Of a stretch of DNA of 64,000 bases, positions 1 through 12,461 are shown piece by piece. The position numbers and the translations under genes were made by a program. The DNA is from Phaeotremella fagi. Taxonomy: Eukaryota > Basidiomycota > Tremellomycetes > Tremellales > Phaeotremellaceae. The stretch covers positions 248,001-312,000 of the forward strand of contig BCHU01000015.1 in the NCBI GenBank assembly GCA_001599715.1, in the 5' to 3' direction. The notes under the pieces were generated by a model, which was not told the origin of the DNA, searched no databases, and worked only from the letters and a program-made list of their open reading frames with translations. The number at the start of each line of letters is the position of its first letter. The first letter of the stretch is position 1.

Positions 1-525
1 AGTTAACGATTGTTTGGATCGTTTACGGATTCTACTTGCTGATGGAATGGGTGCTGGGGTTGGAGCGAGGGATTTGGGTGGTGGGGCGGGCGTACGTAAG
101 GTGTTATTTGGTTTTAAAATTAATTTGCCGTGTGGGGTTTTGAGGTTTGAGATGGATTTAGATGGTTGAATGGTTGATTGGGAGGTTGATTGAAATAATC
201 GTTTCGGTGCTGGTGTACATCAATCAACATACACATTCAACTTAATGTAAAACGAAAACCTACCAATCTCATCACCATCTTTACCATTCCCCTTCCCACC
301 CTCTCCTAAAGATAACGGTAAATTCCTATCCCTAATCCCAGTCCCAGGAGCCAATCCACCTAATTTGACACCAGTAACCGCTGATTTCAGAGGACCAGCT
401 CTAGAAGGAGTTTTCGTTGGTAGACCGTTAGCATGGGAGTTTTCTTTATCTACGTTCTTGCGTCCTGTTGTTTGAGTGTTGTATATTCTGTGTAGAGGTT
501 GAGTTCTTGGACGTTGAGCGAACAT
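1..525 (-). CDS. KEN-box protein, possibly securin-like (partial, 3' end outside window)
   Basis: Two exons on the minus strand: 264-525 (ATG at 525) and 1-209, with a 54-nt GT-AG intron at 210-263. The reading frame is open to the left edge, so the C-terminus is missing. The visible part is basic and low in complexity. It contains a KEN box (VDKENSHANG, about residue 26) followed by TPSRAGPLKS and Lys/Pro-rich segments. A KEN box in a basic N-terminus followed by T-P-S-R motifs is the layout of fungal securins (Pds1/Cut2), which are degraded by APC/C to release separase. Securins diverge very fast, so this is only a suggestion. It could be any other disordered APC/C substrate. The start is divergent from EGD1. 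Confidence 0.5.
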
Positions 526-957
526 GTTGGGTGGGGGGTGGTGGTGTGAGGTTGTAGATAGTTAGATGGTGTCAACAAAAGACAGTCGCCTCAGAAGTGA
601 GCCCCAAGTGCCACATTGATATAACGCCGAAATTGACCCCGTTGACGAAACCCAGAGCTCAGTAACGCAACTCGTGGTGAGTGGTGGTGGTAGAAGAATT
701 AGATTAGATCTTATAGTTATATTTTAACATATTACTTATCAATAACTACACGAGATCCATGTAAGTACTTCGTCAGTTCAAACCTCTATAAGTGCGCAGG
801 AGGGCACCCACTCTGTCCAGAGAATGTAGCTGACCCAACCTTTTCTTCTCTTGCTCCTTTCTTCAACTTCAATCCTATAATTCGTTCAATCAAACCCAAA
901 CAGATCTACCCTCGTTTAGTTGATACCCCAAAAACACAAAACTTACAATTAATCATC
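526..957. promoter_or_regulatory. Divergent promoter region between the KEN-box gene and EGD1
   Basis: No coding signal. The stretch at about 838-890 is pyrimidine-rich on the plus strand, as is usual at the start sites of highly expressed fungal genes, and leads into the EGD1 ATG at 958. Confidence 0.5.
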
Positions 958-2018
958 ATGGATAAGGAGAAGATCGCAAAGCTTCAAGCTCAAGTCCGTA
1001 TTGGTAAGTTTGGTTTCGGTTTGATGTTAAATTGTTATATGGAGAAAATGGGGTTTTTGGGACAAGAATGAAAGATGATCTACATGGAACGATTATGGAA
1101 ACAGTATATCAGACGTGAAAACGAACGAAGGAATCCATCTCCACAACCTTCCAATATCCATTGAAAACAGCCATAACTAACCTAAACCCAACATTATAGG
1201 CGGAAAGGGTACACCAAGAAGAAAACAAGTCAAGAAATCAGTAACCTCATCTCAAGGTGATGATCGTAAACTTCAAGCTGCTTTGAAGAAATTGGGTGTT
1301 ACCCCTTTGGCTGGTGTTGAGGAAGTTAACATGTTCAAGGAGGATGGAAATGTTTTGCACTTTAACGCTCCTAAAGGTGAGTTGTGGTTTGGGCTTGGGT
1401 TTTAGTCTGGGTTGGGTTTGGTTTGGTTTTTCAGTCGGAGATGATGGTCATGAGAGGGAAGTGTGTACGACTAGTGGCTTATGTCGAGTCTATTTGGAAA
1501 ATTCAGGAAAGAGAAGCATTTTCATCATTGGAAGCTTGGGTCATTTTTATGTTGGACTCTCGGACTCTTTCGTTTCATGGAACAACCTACCGCTTATTAT
1601 TATCTCCTAATCCTATTCCTTGACCGTACCCTACCCAACCCAATCCAATACCTCGCCCCTTACCTCATTTCTCCTAATAACCTATACAACCCACTAACCC
1701 AAACCCACAGTCCACGGTGCCCTCCCTTCAAACACCCTCGCAGTCTACGGTTCCGGTCAAACCAAAGAACTCACCGAACTAGTTCCAGGAATCCTCAACC
1801 AACTAGGACCAGATTCATTAGCCAACCTCCGAAGACTCGCTGAATCCTATCAATCAATGACAGCGCGTCAAGCAGCTGCCGCTGCCGCTGCCGGTGGTGC
1901 AGGTGTCGGATCTGGTGATAAAGAAGGTGAAGTTGGGGAGGACGATGAGATCCCTGATTTAGTTGAGAACTTTGAAGAGGCTGAGGAGAAACCTTCTGGT
2001 TTGGAGGAACTTGAGTAG
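958..2018 (+). CDS. EGD1: Nascent polypeptide-associated complex subunit beta (NAC-beta/BTF3)
   Basis: Exons 958-1003, 1200-1376 and 1711-2018 give 176 aa. NAC-beta pairs with NAC-alpha on the ribosome near the exit tunnel and shields new chains from wrong targeting. Family hallmarks are clear: the N-terminal ribosome-binding motif [12 protein letters not shown] (about residues 16-27), then the NAC domain ([66 protein letters not shown]), and an acidic tail ([14 protein letters not shown]). Length is normal for the family (about 155-180 aa). Both introns are long for this genome (196 and 334 nt). I looked for C/D-box snoRNA signals in them and found no convincing pair. An Ala-rich run (AAAAAAAG) separates the domain from the tail. 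Confidence 0.97.
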
Positions 2019-2463
2019 GAGGATGGGAAGGGGACGGGGAAGGGGATTGGGACAGAGGGATAGGGAGAAAAAGGGTATCTCTTATTTATAGAGATATAAA
2101 CACTTTACTCTGGATAAAGATGATTTTTAAAAGCTTGTATCAAGAGACTAGATGAATAGGAATCTAGTCGATATCGCCTGGTCAGACTGGAATCTTAATT
2201 ACAGCATCAGAAAGATCCGTTGGCAGTTGTTTTAATACGCGTGCCTGAAAATTAACCTTTACCGAAACGGCGATGGGCGCAAGGATGTGTTGATCAGAGC
2301 GACAAGGAGGAGGAGGAGTTGTAACTGACATATAATTATACTGTATGGCTAGCGAATGGACTCATGATTGAATAGCGATCATTTAGTAGTTCGTTATCGC
2401 CGCATATCTACGTCTAGTAAGAAGGGATAAACCCATTGGTGAGTCGATCGAAGGAGGTGACTG
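2019..2463. other. Intergenic region, EGD1 3' side to ABC transporter promoter
   Basis: About 445 nt between two genes on the same strand. No ORF or RNA gene was recognised. It should hold the EGD1 3' UTR and the transporter promoter. Confidence 0.4.
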
Positions 2464-5400
2464 ATGTTCTCAGCGATCATGTCGAATTTGGATGTCGCTC
2501 CAAGCGGATCGGGGACGAGGACGAAAGAATATGCTCCTATAACTTTAGGTGCTCCTATAACGATGTCGGACGATGAGAAACAGATAGATTTATCGGCGAC
2601 TACGTCTGCATCTACACCCGCCGATACAAATCATTTAGAAAATACTGAAGAAGAATCGAAAGATGTTAACATCGAATCCTCATCACATCTAAATCCAAAA
2701 TCTAGATCGAAACCTCAACCTAAAGTATCACCTCGGATCTCATCTCTCTCCACCGACCATAATCCCAATATCGATATCGATGAAGGAGAGTTAAAAGAGC
2801 CTCTTGAAAAAGATATTCTCGACGAGAAAAGAATTCACATTCCAGAACCGAACCCAAGAAATCTATTGTTGGACCTCCCACCACCTCTCCCTTTCCATCT
2901 TCAAGTCCAAGATCTGTGTGTTGGGGTACCGGAGAAAAGGGCTTCTTCGTATGTACTTCCCAATAATAATTTGGGTTGGGTGTTGTATTGACGATTACCT
3001 TTAGGTTCTTTGGTAAATTCAGTTCGAAAACGAAAGCAACTCAATCTCAATCTATGGCTGAAGAGGGGGCCAAGAAGAAGTGGATTCTACGGGATGTAGC
3101 TTGTGAATGTAAATCAGGGGAGGTATTGGCGATGTAAGTCAAATCAATTCTTCTCTCATACCAAAACTGATCGTGCATTCGTGTACTCGTACAGTCTCGG
3201 CGGCTCAGGTTCAGGTAAAACCACACTCTTAAACGCCATAGCCAACCGATTAGGCGGTCTCCCAATCGATCAAGGTGAAATTTCGTTTTATTCAGCCAAC
3301 ACCAGTAAAGGGTCTCGGACAACTGGTAATCAATCGAGGAGGGGATCTACGGATACCTTCCGACCTGGGGTGGGACGGAAACTTTCCAAGGGGGAACTGA
3401 AGAAGAGGATCGGGTTTGTTAGACAGCAAGATTATTTGGTTGATTGTTTGACTGGTAGGAGCATTCGTTTTTAATTGGTTGGGAATGCTGATTGAATTGT
3501 GGTTTAGTTCGAGAGACGCTCACCTATGTTAGTTGACTACCGATACGCCGTGGAATATTGGCTGACAGTACCAGGCGGCTCGTCTTCGTTTACCACCTTC
3601 TTTAGATGATCAGACTATCGACATGATCGTTCAACAGACTATCGATGAACTTGGTCTGAGGGATGCGGCGAATACCGTCGTTGGTGGACCTCTACGAAAA
3701 GGTATTTCAGGTGGTGAGAAGAGGTATGTCTGGTTGATCACGATGAGGATCACACTGATAAATGACTCAGACGACTATCAATAGGTTGTATTCTAGTCAC
3801 CCTACCCAGTGTCCTGATTCTCGACGTAAGTCAATTCCTCTCAACATGAAAATCTAAGACTAACAATTAAAAAAAGGAACCAACTTCGGGTTTAGGTAAA
3901 TGTCACCCCAAAATCACTGAAAACTAACAACCAGACGCTTTCACCTCTTATCTCCTCCTCCAAACCCTTTCCCATCTAGCTCGACGTGGCCGAACGATAA
4001 TCCTTTCTATCCATGCACCCCGATCGGACGCTTTTGGTTTATTCGATAGAATCGCTTTGTTGTCCAAGGGTCGAGTTGTTTATTCGGGTTTGAGACGGGA
4101 GTGTTTGAGATGGTTTGGGGGATTGGGTTTGGAAGTTGAATCGGGTGTTAATCCTTTAGGTGGGTTTTATTTCTTTCACTAAGGGTCGAGGATTTGACTG
4201 GTTGGGATTAGATTTCTTGATTGACATCTCGTCTGTTGATAATCGTTCACCTGAGAATGAAGAGTCTTCCAAAGAACGTGTAAAAGCTTTGATTTCATCT
4301 TGGTCAAACAGGGATCCGACAATCTGGAACGATGATGTTAAACTTGACAAGGAGGAGATTGAATTAGACAATCTTGAGACGAACTTTGTATCCACAGAAC
4401 CAAAATTGGATAGGATGGTAACACGTCAGACTCAGTTGGAACGGATGATCTCGAATGATTCTATGCAGGATACGAGACGACCTGGGTTCTTGCGTCAAAC
4501 TATGGTGTTGACTTCTCGAGCTCATAGAAACGTTTACCGGAACGTCCCTCAGTTATTCGGATTCCTGTTTCAAGCTATCATGTTGGGTGTCATCATTGGT
4601 GTTACTTATTACAAATTGCCAGAGGTAATATATGTCTATGACTCATGATTTTGATGCTGATTTACTTGTTGACTGTAGACTCCTACTGGAATCCAATCTT
4701 TAAAGAATTTGAGTTTCCAACTTATACCCGGTGTATTCTATTTACAACAGGTGTTTTGTGAGTCCTTTCTGTTGCTTTTTGGGAATTTTCCTGATGGGTT
4801 TTAGGGATATATAAGTTCTGTACGGATCTTGTGATTTTCGATAGAGAACGAGAGGTGGGTTATCGAGCTCTGCTCGAAATTAATAACATCGCTGACCAAT
4901 CGCAGGATAATCTATATGCAAGTATACACCTTTTAATTGATGATAGAATCTAACCCGACTTCAGGACGTTATCCCATACATCCTCTCTGACTGGTTATCC
5001 TTCCTAGCCCCAAGTGTCTTATCACCTATGATCTACGTCATCTTAGTCTATTTCATCGCTCGATTACGAATGGATAATCTTGCCGCTGATCTCTTCATCT
5101 CTATCGCCTCTGTAGGTCTTGATTTGTGAATGTCATTACTGACAAGTTCAGACTGTCACTGTTCAATTCGCCGTTCAAGGTGTTTCTCTTTTAGCTGTAA
5201 GTTGCGTCTTTTCATTTTGTGTTGTTTCGTTGACGTGGGTTTTAGGCTTCGGTGACGAGATCTTTCCCGGCGGCTTCACTCATTGGAAACGCTCTTAATT
5301 TGTTTCAACTGTGAGCTGTCGCGTTGTGAGAATATCAATAAATTGCTAACCGTTCCATAGTATGAGTGCGGGATTCATCGTGTAAGCTGCAACGACTTGC

Positions 5401-8400
5401 TGAGTAATATCAAGCTTATACTTCCCTCAGTGTCAACGTCCCAAATTACGTTTGGTGGATCCGTTGGATCAGTCCATATTTCTATTCATTCCGTGAGTGC
5501 CATCCATCTTGAATTGAAACTAATGAAACAGGGATAATCGGTACGATCCAATTCAAAGATCGGATATTCGATTGTCCTTCGGAATCAGCTGCTAATCTTA
5601 ATCAAGTGGGTGTTCTGACTTTCCCCTTCCCCCAAAGCAAACAGATGGGTTGACTGTGGTATATTAGTGTGTTGGAAATAACGTTTTGAACGGTTTGAAT
5701 TTCGACAATAATATCAATATTGGGATTTGGTTCGCGGGGTTGATTGGACTTGCTATTGCCGAATACGCTTTGGCATGTTTCGTTCTTTGGGTAAGTTGTT
5801 TGTTGTTTCATTAATGCTGATACATCTCATGCGTAGATCTACGCCGCTGGTGGTGTGAGAGTAAGTCTGTCGGCCAATACAAAAGTGCGAGTCTAAGAGA
5901 CACCTATAGCACGCCTCGGAGATCGATTCTCATAATCGTGGAAAACAAACTGACGTTATGGAAAGTAACATGACGAGAGATAGGATCGATGTCGATGTAT
6001 GCTATCAATCTCTTACAATGATTTCAGCATAAGCTGATTTCTACTACCAGATTCGTCACCTTTCACTGAATTGGGAAAGGAGAGGTCGAGGTTTGATTAA
6101 GAATCTGAAAAAGAACATTCTGAACGATGTTTCAGCTTCTTTCCCTGGTGCGTTTTGTCATGTTTTCAGACAGTATTTGATTTAACGAAACTTCATCGTC
6201 TAGCTGGAGAGGTTTCGGCTATCTTGGTGAGCCTTTCTTGCAGATTTAGAATTTCAACTGAACTTCTAATTATAGGGTCCATCTGGTGCTGGAAAAGTAT
6301 GTCCAAACTTCATATCACCTACTGATATTACCACAGTCAACCCTTCTCCAACTCCTAGCAGGTCGTCATCTAAACGCAGGTCCCCTCTCGGGATTCTACC
6401 AACAAGGAGCAATACTCTACGCTGGTAAACCATCTTCAACAACCTCGAAATCCAACGTTGCCTTCGTAGAACAAGATGACGATTGGCATCTACCCTCTCT
6501 GACCGTCCGTGAAACTCTGAGATACGCTGCGATCCTACGTTTACCGGATAGGATGCCACGGAAACAGAAGATCGCTAGGGCTGAGACTGTTTTACGGATG
6601 TTGGGGTTGAAGGATTGTGCGGATCTACCGGTTGGTGGGGCTTTACTCAAAGGGATTTCTGGTGGTGAGAAGAGAAGATTGTCTTTAGCTGTTCAAAGTG
6701 GGTTTGTTTCTGCTTTCTTGGTGGTCTTGACTGATTGATTGTGATAGTGATCAATGATCCTGCTGTTTTACTTGTCGATGAACCGTAGGTGGTTGATTGG
6801 GTTTATCGCTGATCGATCTTAGTACCTCGGGTTTGGATAGTAGTATCGCACTTAGCGTAATGCAGGTGCTTCGGGATATCGCAGCTACCGGTCGAACTGT
6901 TATTGGTACGCAGGAGCTGTCATGAGAAGGGGTTTGGGTTCTGATCCGAAATCTAGCTACTATCCATCAGCCTCGAAGTGATATTTGGAAGTTAGCCGAT
7001 AATGTCACACTACTAGCTAAAGGCGGTGTTGTAGCTGTAAGTTCATTTCACCCTCACGATGATCAACAACTGAAAACCTCCACCACAGTTCTCGGGAAAA
7101 CGATCAGAAGCAGTCGAATACTTCACGTCGGCCGGTCATCCAATGCCCTCTGAATTCTTCAATCCAGCAGATCATCTTTTAGATCTCGTCTCAATAGATC
7201 CAAGGGAAAGTATGATGCAGGAATCTCAGACTAGAGTACGGAATCTCACTGACGAATGGAGGGAGTTTAACTTGACTACTGAAACTGGTGATGAGGATTT
7301 GAGGATTGATTTGGGTGATCAGAAGGAATTGATGAGAGGTGAAGGAACTACTTCGATCGTTGTGGCTTTGCCTGTTGTTATTGAACGTCATTGGAAGAAT
7401 CTATGGAGACAGAAAGAGGTTCGTCAGTTTTTCGTGAAGGTCTCGGGTTGGCTAAGTGGGAATTAGATTTTCTTCAACAGATTAGTCCAAACTCCCCTCC
7501 TTGGTGGAATGTTTATCTTATTCTTCCAACGATTGACACATGGGCCATCAGGTAAGTCATCTGTATCGTTTCAAGTGAATGGCTACTGATGAAAACCCAT
7601 AGGTGCCCAAGATCGAATTGGTATAACCATCGAATCGACTTCAGCCATAGCTTTCGTAGGACTACTCAACGCAATGGCGATCTTCCCGCAAGACAGGAAT
7701 CTCTTCCTACACGAATCCAAATCTTCAGCCAGATACTCTTCAGCAACTTTTATCATCACCTATACATTAGTTGAATTGGGTTTCGAACTACTCTCCGCTT
7801 TCGGTTACGCTGCTATCGTACGTCCCTCTACATTTCTTACAGTGGTGACATTGACATTTGATTAGATGAACATCGGTGTTGGTCTTCAAACTTCCGCTAG
7901 AATTTATTTCGAATTCTCGTTGACGATTTGGGCGCTACAGAATCTAGGTGAAAGTATGGCGATCATTTTTGGATCTTGGATTGGAACTGAGGGTTTGACT
8001 GTTACGTTAGTTGTTTTTCTTTCTCGAAACAAAACGCTGGGAGCTGATGAATGATATTTCCTAGAGTCGTTTCTACCCTTCTGTCAATCTCTGGCCAGAT
8101 TAGTGGTGTCATTTCGTTATCTGTTCCACCTTGGCTTGCGGGGGTGAGTCAATTTTCTGTCATGGTTTGGTTTTGTCGTTGATGAGATTTTTAGTTGGCT
8201 TGGGGAATGTCGGTTAAACGTAAGTTCCCAACCTTTGCATCGAATATCTAGCTGACGGTTGATTCAATCTAGCCGCTACAAAGGTTCAAATCATCAACGA
8301 ATGCGTTGGCCTAGTGTTCGATTGTACAGCTGAACAACTCCAATCTGGTGAATGTGTTGCTCAAAGTGGTGAACAATTGTAAGTCCATCTCAAATTTTAT

Positions 8401-8553
8401 AAGACAGAATCTGATTTGTTGAACAGACTGGCACTATTCAATTGGCAAGATCTTGATACAGCTCGTTTCATGGGTATCATGATTGCTATCACTATATCTT
8501 GGAGAGTTGTTGCCTGGTTATCTTTATCTTTAAGGGTTGGTGGTATATTCTGA
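2464..8553 (+). CDS. Full-size ABCG (White-type) ABC transporter, YOL075C-like, 36 exons
   Basis: My model has 36 exons totalling 4338 nt (1445 aa, in frame throughout). The layout is NBD-TMD-NBD-TMD. NBD1 has Walker A GGSGSGKTT (about residues 207-215), signature RKGISGGEKRRLS and Walker B VLILDEPTSGLD. NBD2 has GPSGAGKST (about 889), KGISGGEKRRLS, LLVDEPTSGLDS and the H-loop ATIHQPRSD. Both sites look catalytically complete, unlike PDR transporters, whose first Walker A is degenerate. It is therefore closer to yeast YOL075C. A hydrophilic Ser/Asp/Glu-rich N-terminus of about 150 residues precedes NBD1. Substrate unknown; a membrane lipid or drug exporter is usual for the family. Very small exons are listed in the findings. 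The intron at 7423-7485 (donor GTCAGT) was chosen because only it keeps frame; the stronger-looking donor at 7419 does not. An alternative start is the ATG at 2479. Confidence 0.93.
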
Positions 8554-8679
8554 ACCAAGATCATCCACAATGTATATCTGACCCATGTAATATCTTTGTA
8601 ACTTTATATGAACATACATATATGTGTTAAATGAATAATGATAATTCGTAATGCAATAATATAACCCAAGCACCGTTCC

Positions 8680-10910
8680 CTACATATCATATAACTCCCC
8701 ACCGTCCCAATAATCATCCCCCTGATCAACATCTACATCAGCAACAGCCTCATATTCCGACAACTTGCGCAACACTTTCCGACTCTCCAATTTCTCCCGT
8801 AATTCCCTCTCACGTTTCTCCTGACTAGTCTCAGCCAACATCACTTTAGCAGCTAAAAGTCGTCTTCTCAATTCGGCTTTTTTATTCTCCATATCAACAG
8901 ATTTTGTTCGTGGTCTTAAAACCTGTTTGATATTGTTAAAGTTGTTTTGGTTTTGGATTTGGAACTGTTTCTCTTTTTCTTTTTGAAGTTTGAGACGAAG
9001 TTTCAATCTGGCTTGGACTATTGCTTTCAAAGTTGGGATTTTCGGATCTGGTGAATAAGTGGTTGGTTCCGTTTTGATTTGTATTGGTTCCTCGTGGACG
9101 ACAGTGTTCGTTGTCGACTCGATAGATTCCTTTTTAGCTTTCGCTAACCTCTCCAATAGAGTCTTTCGTTTCTCCGAACCATCTTTGGTTGATTCTGATA
9201 TACTTCTCGCTGCTCCCCTGATATTTATCACAGGTTTCGTTTCTGTTTCCGATTCTAATCCTGGTTTTGATTCTAGGATCTCTTCTTTAGGTCGTAAATG
9301 TTCTGAAGATTTCACATTCGTTTCTGGTTCCAACATTCGTAAAGGTATTTCAGACGGTGGTGAAGGTAGTAATTCAATTGCTGGTTTCTGTATAGGTATA
9401 CCGTTTACACTGTGATAATTTGACGATCGATAGCCTGAAGGTCCAGGATTTTCTCTACCCATCCTTCTCGCTCTTCTTCTTTCTATCCTCTCTCGTTCTC
9501 GTTCCCTCTCATCGCGTAACCAATCTTCGTATTCTGGATCTATCCATCTATCCGCTTGATTCCATCTTTTAGCTGACGGGGATGTTGGTGGAACGTATGT
9601 GTCTCTTCTGTCAGGTCTACGAGGTGATCGTCTTCTCGGGGGTGGTGACCGAGATGGTGAACGACGAAGGGGAGAGTGGTGTGAAAGACGTGAACATGAT
9701 GACATTGGTGAGGGTGATCGATCTCTTTCACCAGGCAGAGGATCATACTAACATCGTTGGTTAGATTGACTCGCTATCCGAAGCACGTAAGGAACCTACC
9801 TGCACAAACTCATCATACCGTCTCAACTCCTTAAAAGGACTTCTCAAAAATGTATACAACTCATGAGCGAAATGTTCAGCCGCATGAGGGTATTGAGGTC
9901 CATTCGGTGTTTCGAGAAATTCAGCTATCAATCGGATAGCAGGTTCAGATCTAATGTCTATAGCTTTAAGAAGTGAAAGAATATATGTGGTAAGAAACTC
10001 TACATCAACTAGGGACCAAACTCTTAATTCTCTTCTCAGAAATGTCGTAGCTCTTTGATTTAAGGTCTGATCTTCGGAAAATTGCTTCGGTGTTGGATTA
10101 GGTCTAAATCGACTCGTCAAGTTTGAGGCTATATGCTAAGAATTCCATGTGATTAGCATTTTAATTGGTGAGATAAAGACGTGAACTTACCTTAACATAT
10201 AACTCATGACGATAAATCTCCCGTCGCCTGTTGACCTGAATATCCAAAGCATCTTCAGCTTTCACCCGTTGACCCCATCTTTCTTCAAGTTCCAAACGTC
10301 TCGCTGAAGGTGGTAAAGAAGCTGATGGAAGTTGTTTAGGTTGAGGTAAAGGTGGTAAATAGAATTTCGTTGGTGATTTGGCATTGAGATCGTGAAGGAG
10401 GAATGGAGCCATATCTGCAGAACATAATGGACACCTTCTGGACTGGTTTGCCCAGAGACCTATACATTCGAACTACATTTAATTAGCGACGTTCACAGTC
10501 CATTTGACAGAAGGTGAACTTACGCAAAACTCATGTCCACAAATACCAACTATAGTTCGATCCCTCAGACCCATCAAACAAATCACACATCTCTCTTTAT
10601 CAGCGTCAACTTGACTATCCAATTTCAAATTCCTAGCAGCAAGTATTTCGGCTGAATCATCTGGACCAACATCTCCACGAAGAGCTTCGTCCCAATCCAT
10701 TTTCTTAGATGTTGCGTCTAACCTAGTTGCTTGACTCGGTTCGGGTTCTACTGGTGGCCAGGTTCTTGGAAGTGACATCAAAGAATGCTCGAGAATGAAT
10801 CCTTCAGCCTCATCCTCTATGGTGTTATGAGTTCATGTTTATACAACGATTGAGAGATGGGACCTTCACTTACGATAGATGTTATCTGATACTGAGGCTT
10901 TACGAGGCAT
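8680..10910 (-). CDS. TOPORS-like RING finger E3 ligase
   Basis: Exons (minus): 10874-10910, 10524-10816, 10191-10472, 9800-10135 and 8680-9747; 671 aa, in frame. The RING finger is near residues 90-130: CVICLMGLRDRTIVGICGHEFC, then FECIGLWANQSRRCPLC. The region after it (YRHELYVKHIASNLTSRFRP..., LRRELRVW...VEFLTTYILSLLKAIDI, AEHFAHELYTFLRSPFKELRRYDEFVQYD) matches the conserved post-RING block of animal TOPORS, which acts as a ubiquitin and SUMO E3 in the nucleus. The C-terminal 350 residues are disordered, rich in Arg/Ser and charged helices, again like TOPORS. Substrates cannot be read from sequence. The gene is convergent with the ABC transporter, with only 126 nt between the stop codons. 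Confidence 0.85.
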
Positions 10911-11798
10911 CGCAAAACGAGTAGTTGATTTTCAGGTAAATTACGTGGAAAGAGAATGATTGATTGCTCTTGTAGTAGTCGACTCTGGACCGTTTTTCAC
11001 AGATCTTAAGATGGACTATCGATTGAATGTTGAATGTATACAAGACATTTCCCCCTGTCGTGAAGAATGATGAAAGTGATCTGGAATGTGAGATGAAATG
11101 AGAAGTTAAGACGAATTTCAGAAGTTGAGTTGACCGGTGAAATATGTGGCTAAGTTGTCTGTGGCGTGTTACATTAGATTGCTGGTGCAACTACTTTTCG
11201 CTGGCTATCAGACAAATGCAACGTCGCAGTGAAGAGATACTGATGATGAAATGGTGTGGCCTCTGCTTATAGTATATATCACGCCGAACTAGTCGTTATG
11301 GCGTAGTGAAGACACTTCGGGGGTGAGAGTTTTGTCGGCATTCATCGTTTACAGTGTGATTGTGAGAAGTTAAGCTGCTGGTTTCGGTGAGTAAGATGGG
11401 TGGAGGTGCTTCCCATTCGAGATAATCATATCGCTAAAGGGCTGTACACAGCAGGGGAAAGTACAGTAGAGTTATGGGCTATACGTTCAAGAAGTAAGGG
11501 TGAAAAGACTGTATAACAGATGCCGTACGCATGATGATGTAACATAGCATGGGTTCACAATTTACGTGTGTGAATGACTTTCTATTTGTTCAATGAAGCC
11601 ACCAGATGTTGTAGAAAAAATGTACAATATTGGTGGTAGGGAAACTCATACATCGACAGACTATCTACAAAACTCATCATCACCCTTCATCATCACCCTT
11701 CATCCCTGCCTTCCCCTCAAAACTTCCACTTAACATTTACTACACCAATTCATCAATAGAAAGAAACACCAGATACATCAAAGGAGTGACCAAAGTAA
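10911..11798. other. Intergenic region upstream of the TOPORS-like gene
   Basis: About 890 nt. Holds the promoter of the TOPORS-like gene and the 3' flank of the orphan gene at 11799. Short ORFs here (for example plus 11630-11818) have no codon or domain support. It contains a GTACAGTA element at about 11461. Confidence 0.4.
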
Positions 11799-12461
11799 TC
11801 ATTCCTCAACAATATTGATGGAGTCGATGATATCGGTTTGAACCAGGTTATCTCCATCTTGGATGTAGATTCGGTTGGCGAGAAGAGCAGCAGCAAGACA
11901 AGTTCTCTTGTATTCGGCGGTGGATTTGTCTTGGCCAAATGGGTTGATGAGCAGTTCTTGAATCTCTTCTACGTCGGATTTATAATTCTCAAACAAGTCT
12001 TGTATTGTTGGATGTGACAGTTCAGTAGCAAGGGATTGAACAGACTTGGTACAGACATTGGGAAGGTCGAGATATGAATGACCTTCATACTTGGGTTTGC
12101 CTGTATTATTGAGATTGAGATATTGATCAACACCGGTGTAGCGTATACCAAAGTGTGAGGTGCTGGGTTGACCATTCTTGAGCTTGATTCTGAGATGATT
12201 ATTGGTAAAAGGGGCGATTGTAGTGAGAACTTTTGAATCTTCCTCAATAGCATAGCTACATCCTTTCAACTTGCACTTGTTTTCACCGGTAGAAACTGAA
12301 CAACCATTGATTTCAGTTCCTTCTGGGATGGATATCAAAGCCCCACCCCTATCAACAAGAGCGAAATAATCTGAAGAGACAGAGTATGGCCCACTCTTGA
12401 AGATGGTGGAGCCATTGTCGAGAGTGATCTTTGTGACTGTGTAGTTGGTCTGTTCTGACAT
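11799..12461 (-). CDS. Orphan protein, 220 aa
   Basis: Single-exon ORF, ATG at 12461. No known domain recognised and no signal peptide or membrane segment. The N-terminal half alternates beta-like segments (TVTKITLDNGSTIF, YFALVDRGGALISIPEG, HLRIKLKNG). The C-terminus ends in a helix STAEYKRTCLAAALLANRIYI that resembles the C-terminal helix of the orphan at 40197 (AAAQYKRDELAATLLEAF). It may therefore be a distant member of the orphan superfamily described in the findings. Four cysteines in residues about 50-70 (ENKCKLKGCSY) are notable. Function unknown; the ORF length and its position in an orphan island support it as real. Confidence 0.6.
   Translation of the reverse strand: MSEQTNYTVTKITLDNGSTIFKSGPYSVSSDYFALVDRGGALISIPEGTEINGCSVSTGENKCKLKGCSYAIEEDSKVLTTIAPFTNNHLRIKLKNGQPSTSHFGIRYTGVDQYLNLNNTGKPKYEGHSYLDLPNVCTKSVQSLATELSHPTIQDLFENYKSDVEEIQELLINPFGQDKSTAEYKRTCLAAALLANRIYIQDGDNLVQTDIIDSINIVEE

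Noticed and set aside
1004..1710. Long EGD1 introns as snoRNA hosts
   Set aside because: AGATGATG-like strings occur, but no C box is followed by a proper D box (CTGA) at a sensible distance, so no RNA gene is called.
7419..7480. Stronger-looking donor GTTCGT at 7419 with acceptor CAACAG at 7480 in the ABC transporter
   Set aside because: It gives the wrong frame for the following QTPLLGGMF segment; donor 7423 with acceptor 7485 keeps frame over the whole gene.
11630..11818. Plus-strand ORF of 62 aa
   Set aside because: Low-complexity His/Ser/Pro frame overlapping the 3' end of the orphan at 11799; no domain, no start context.
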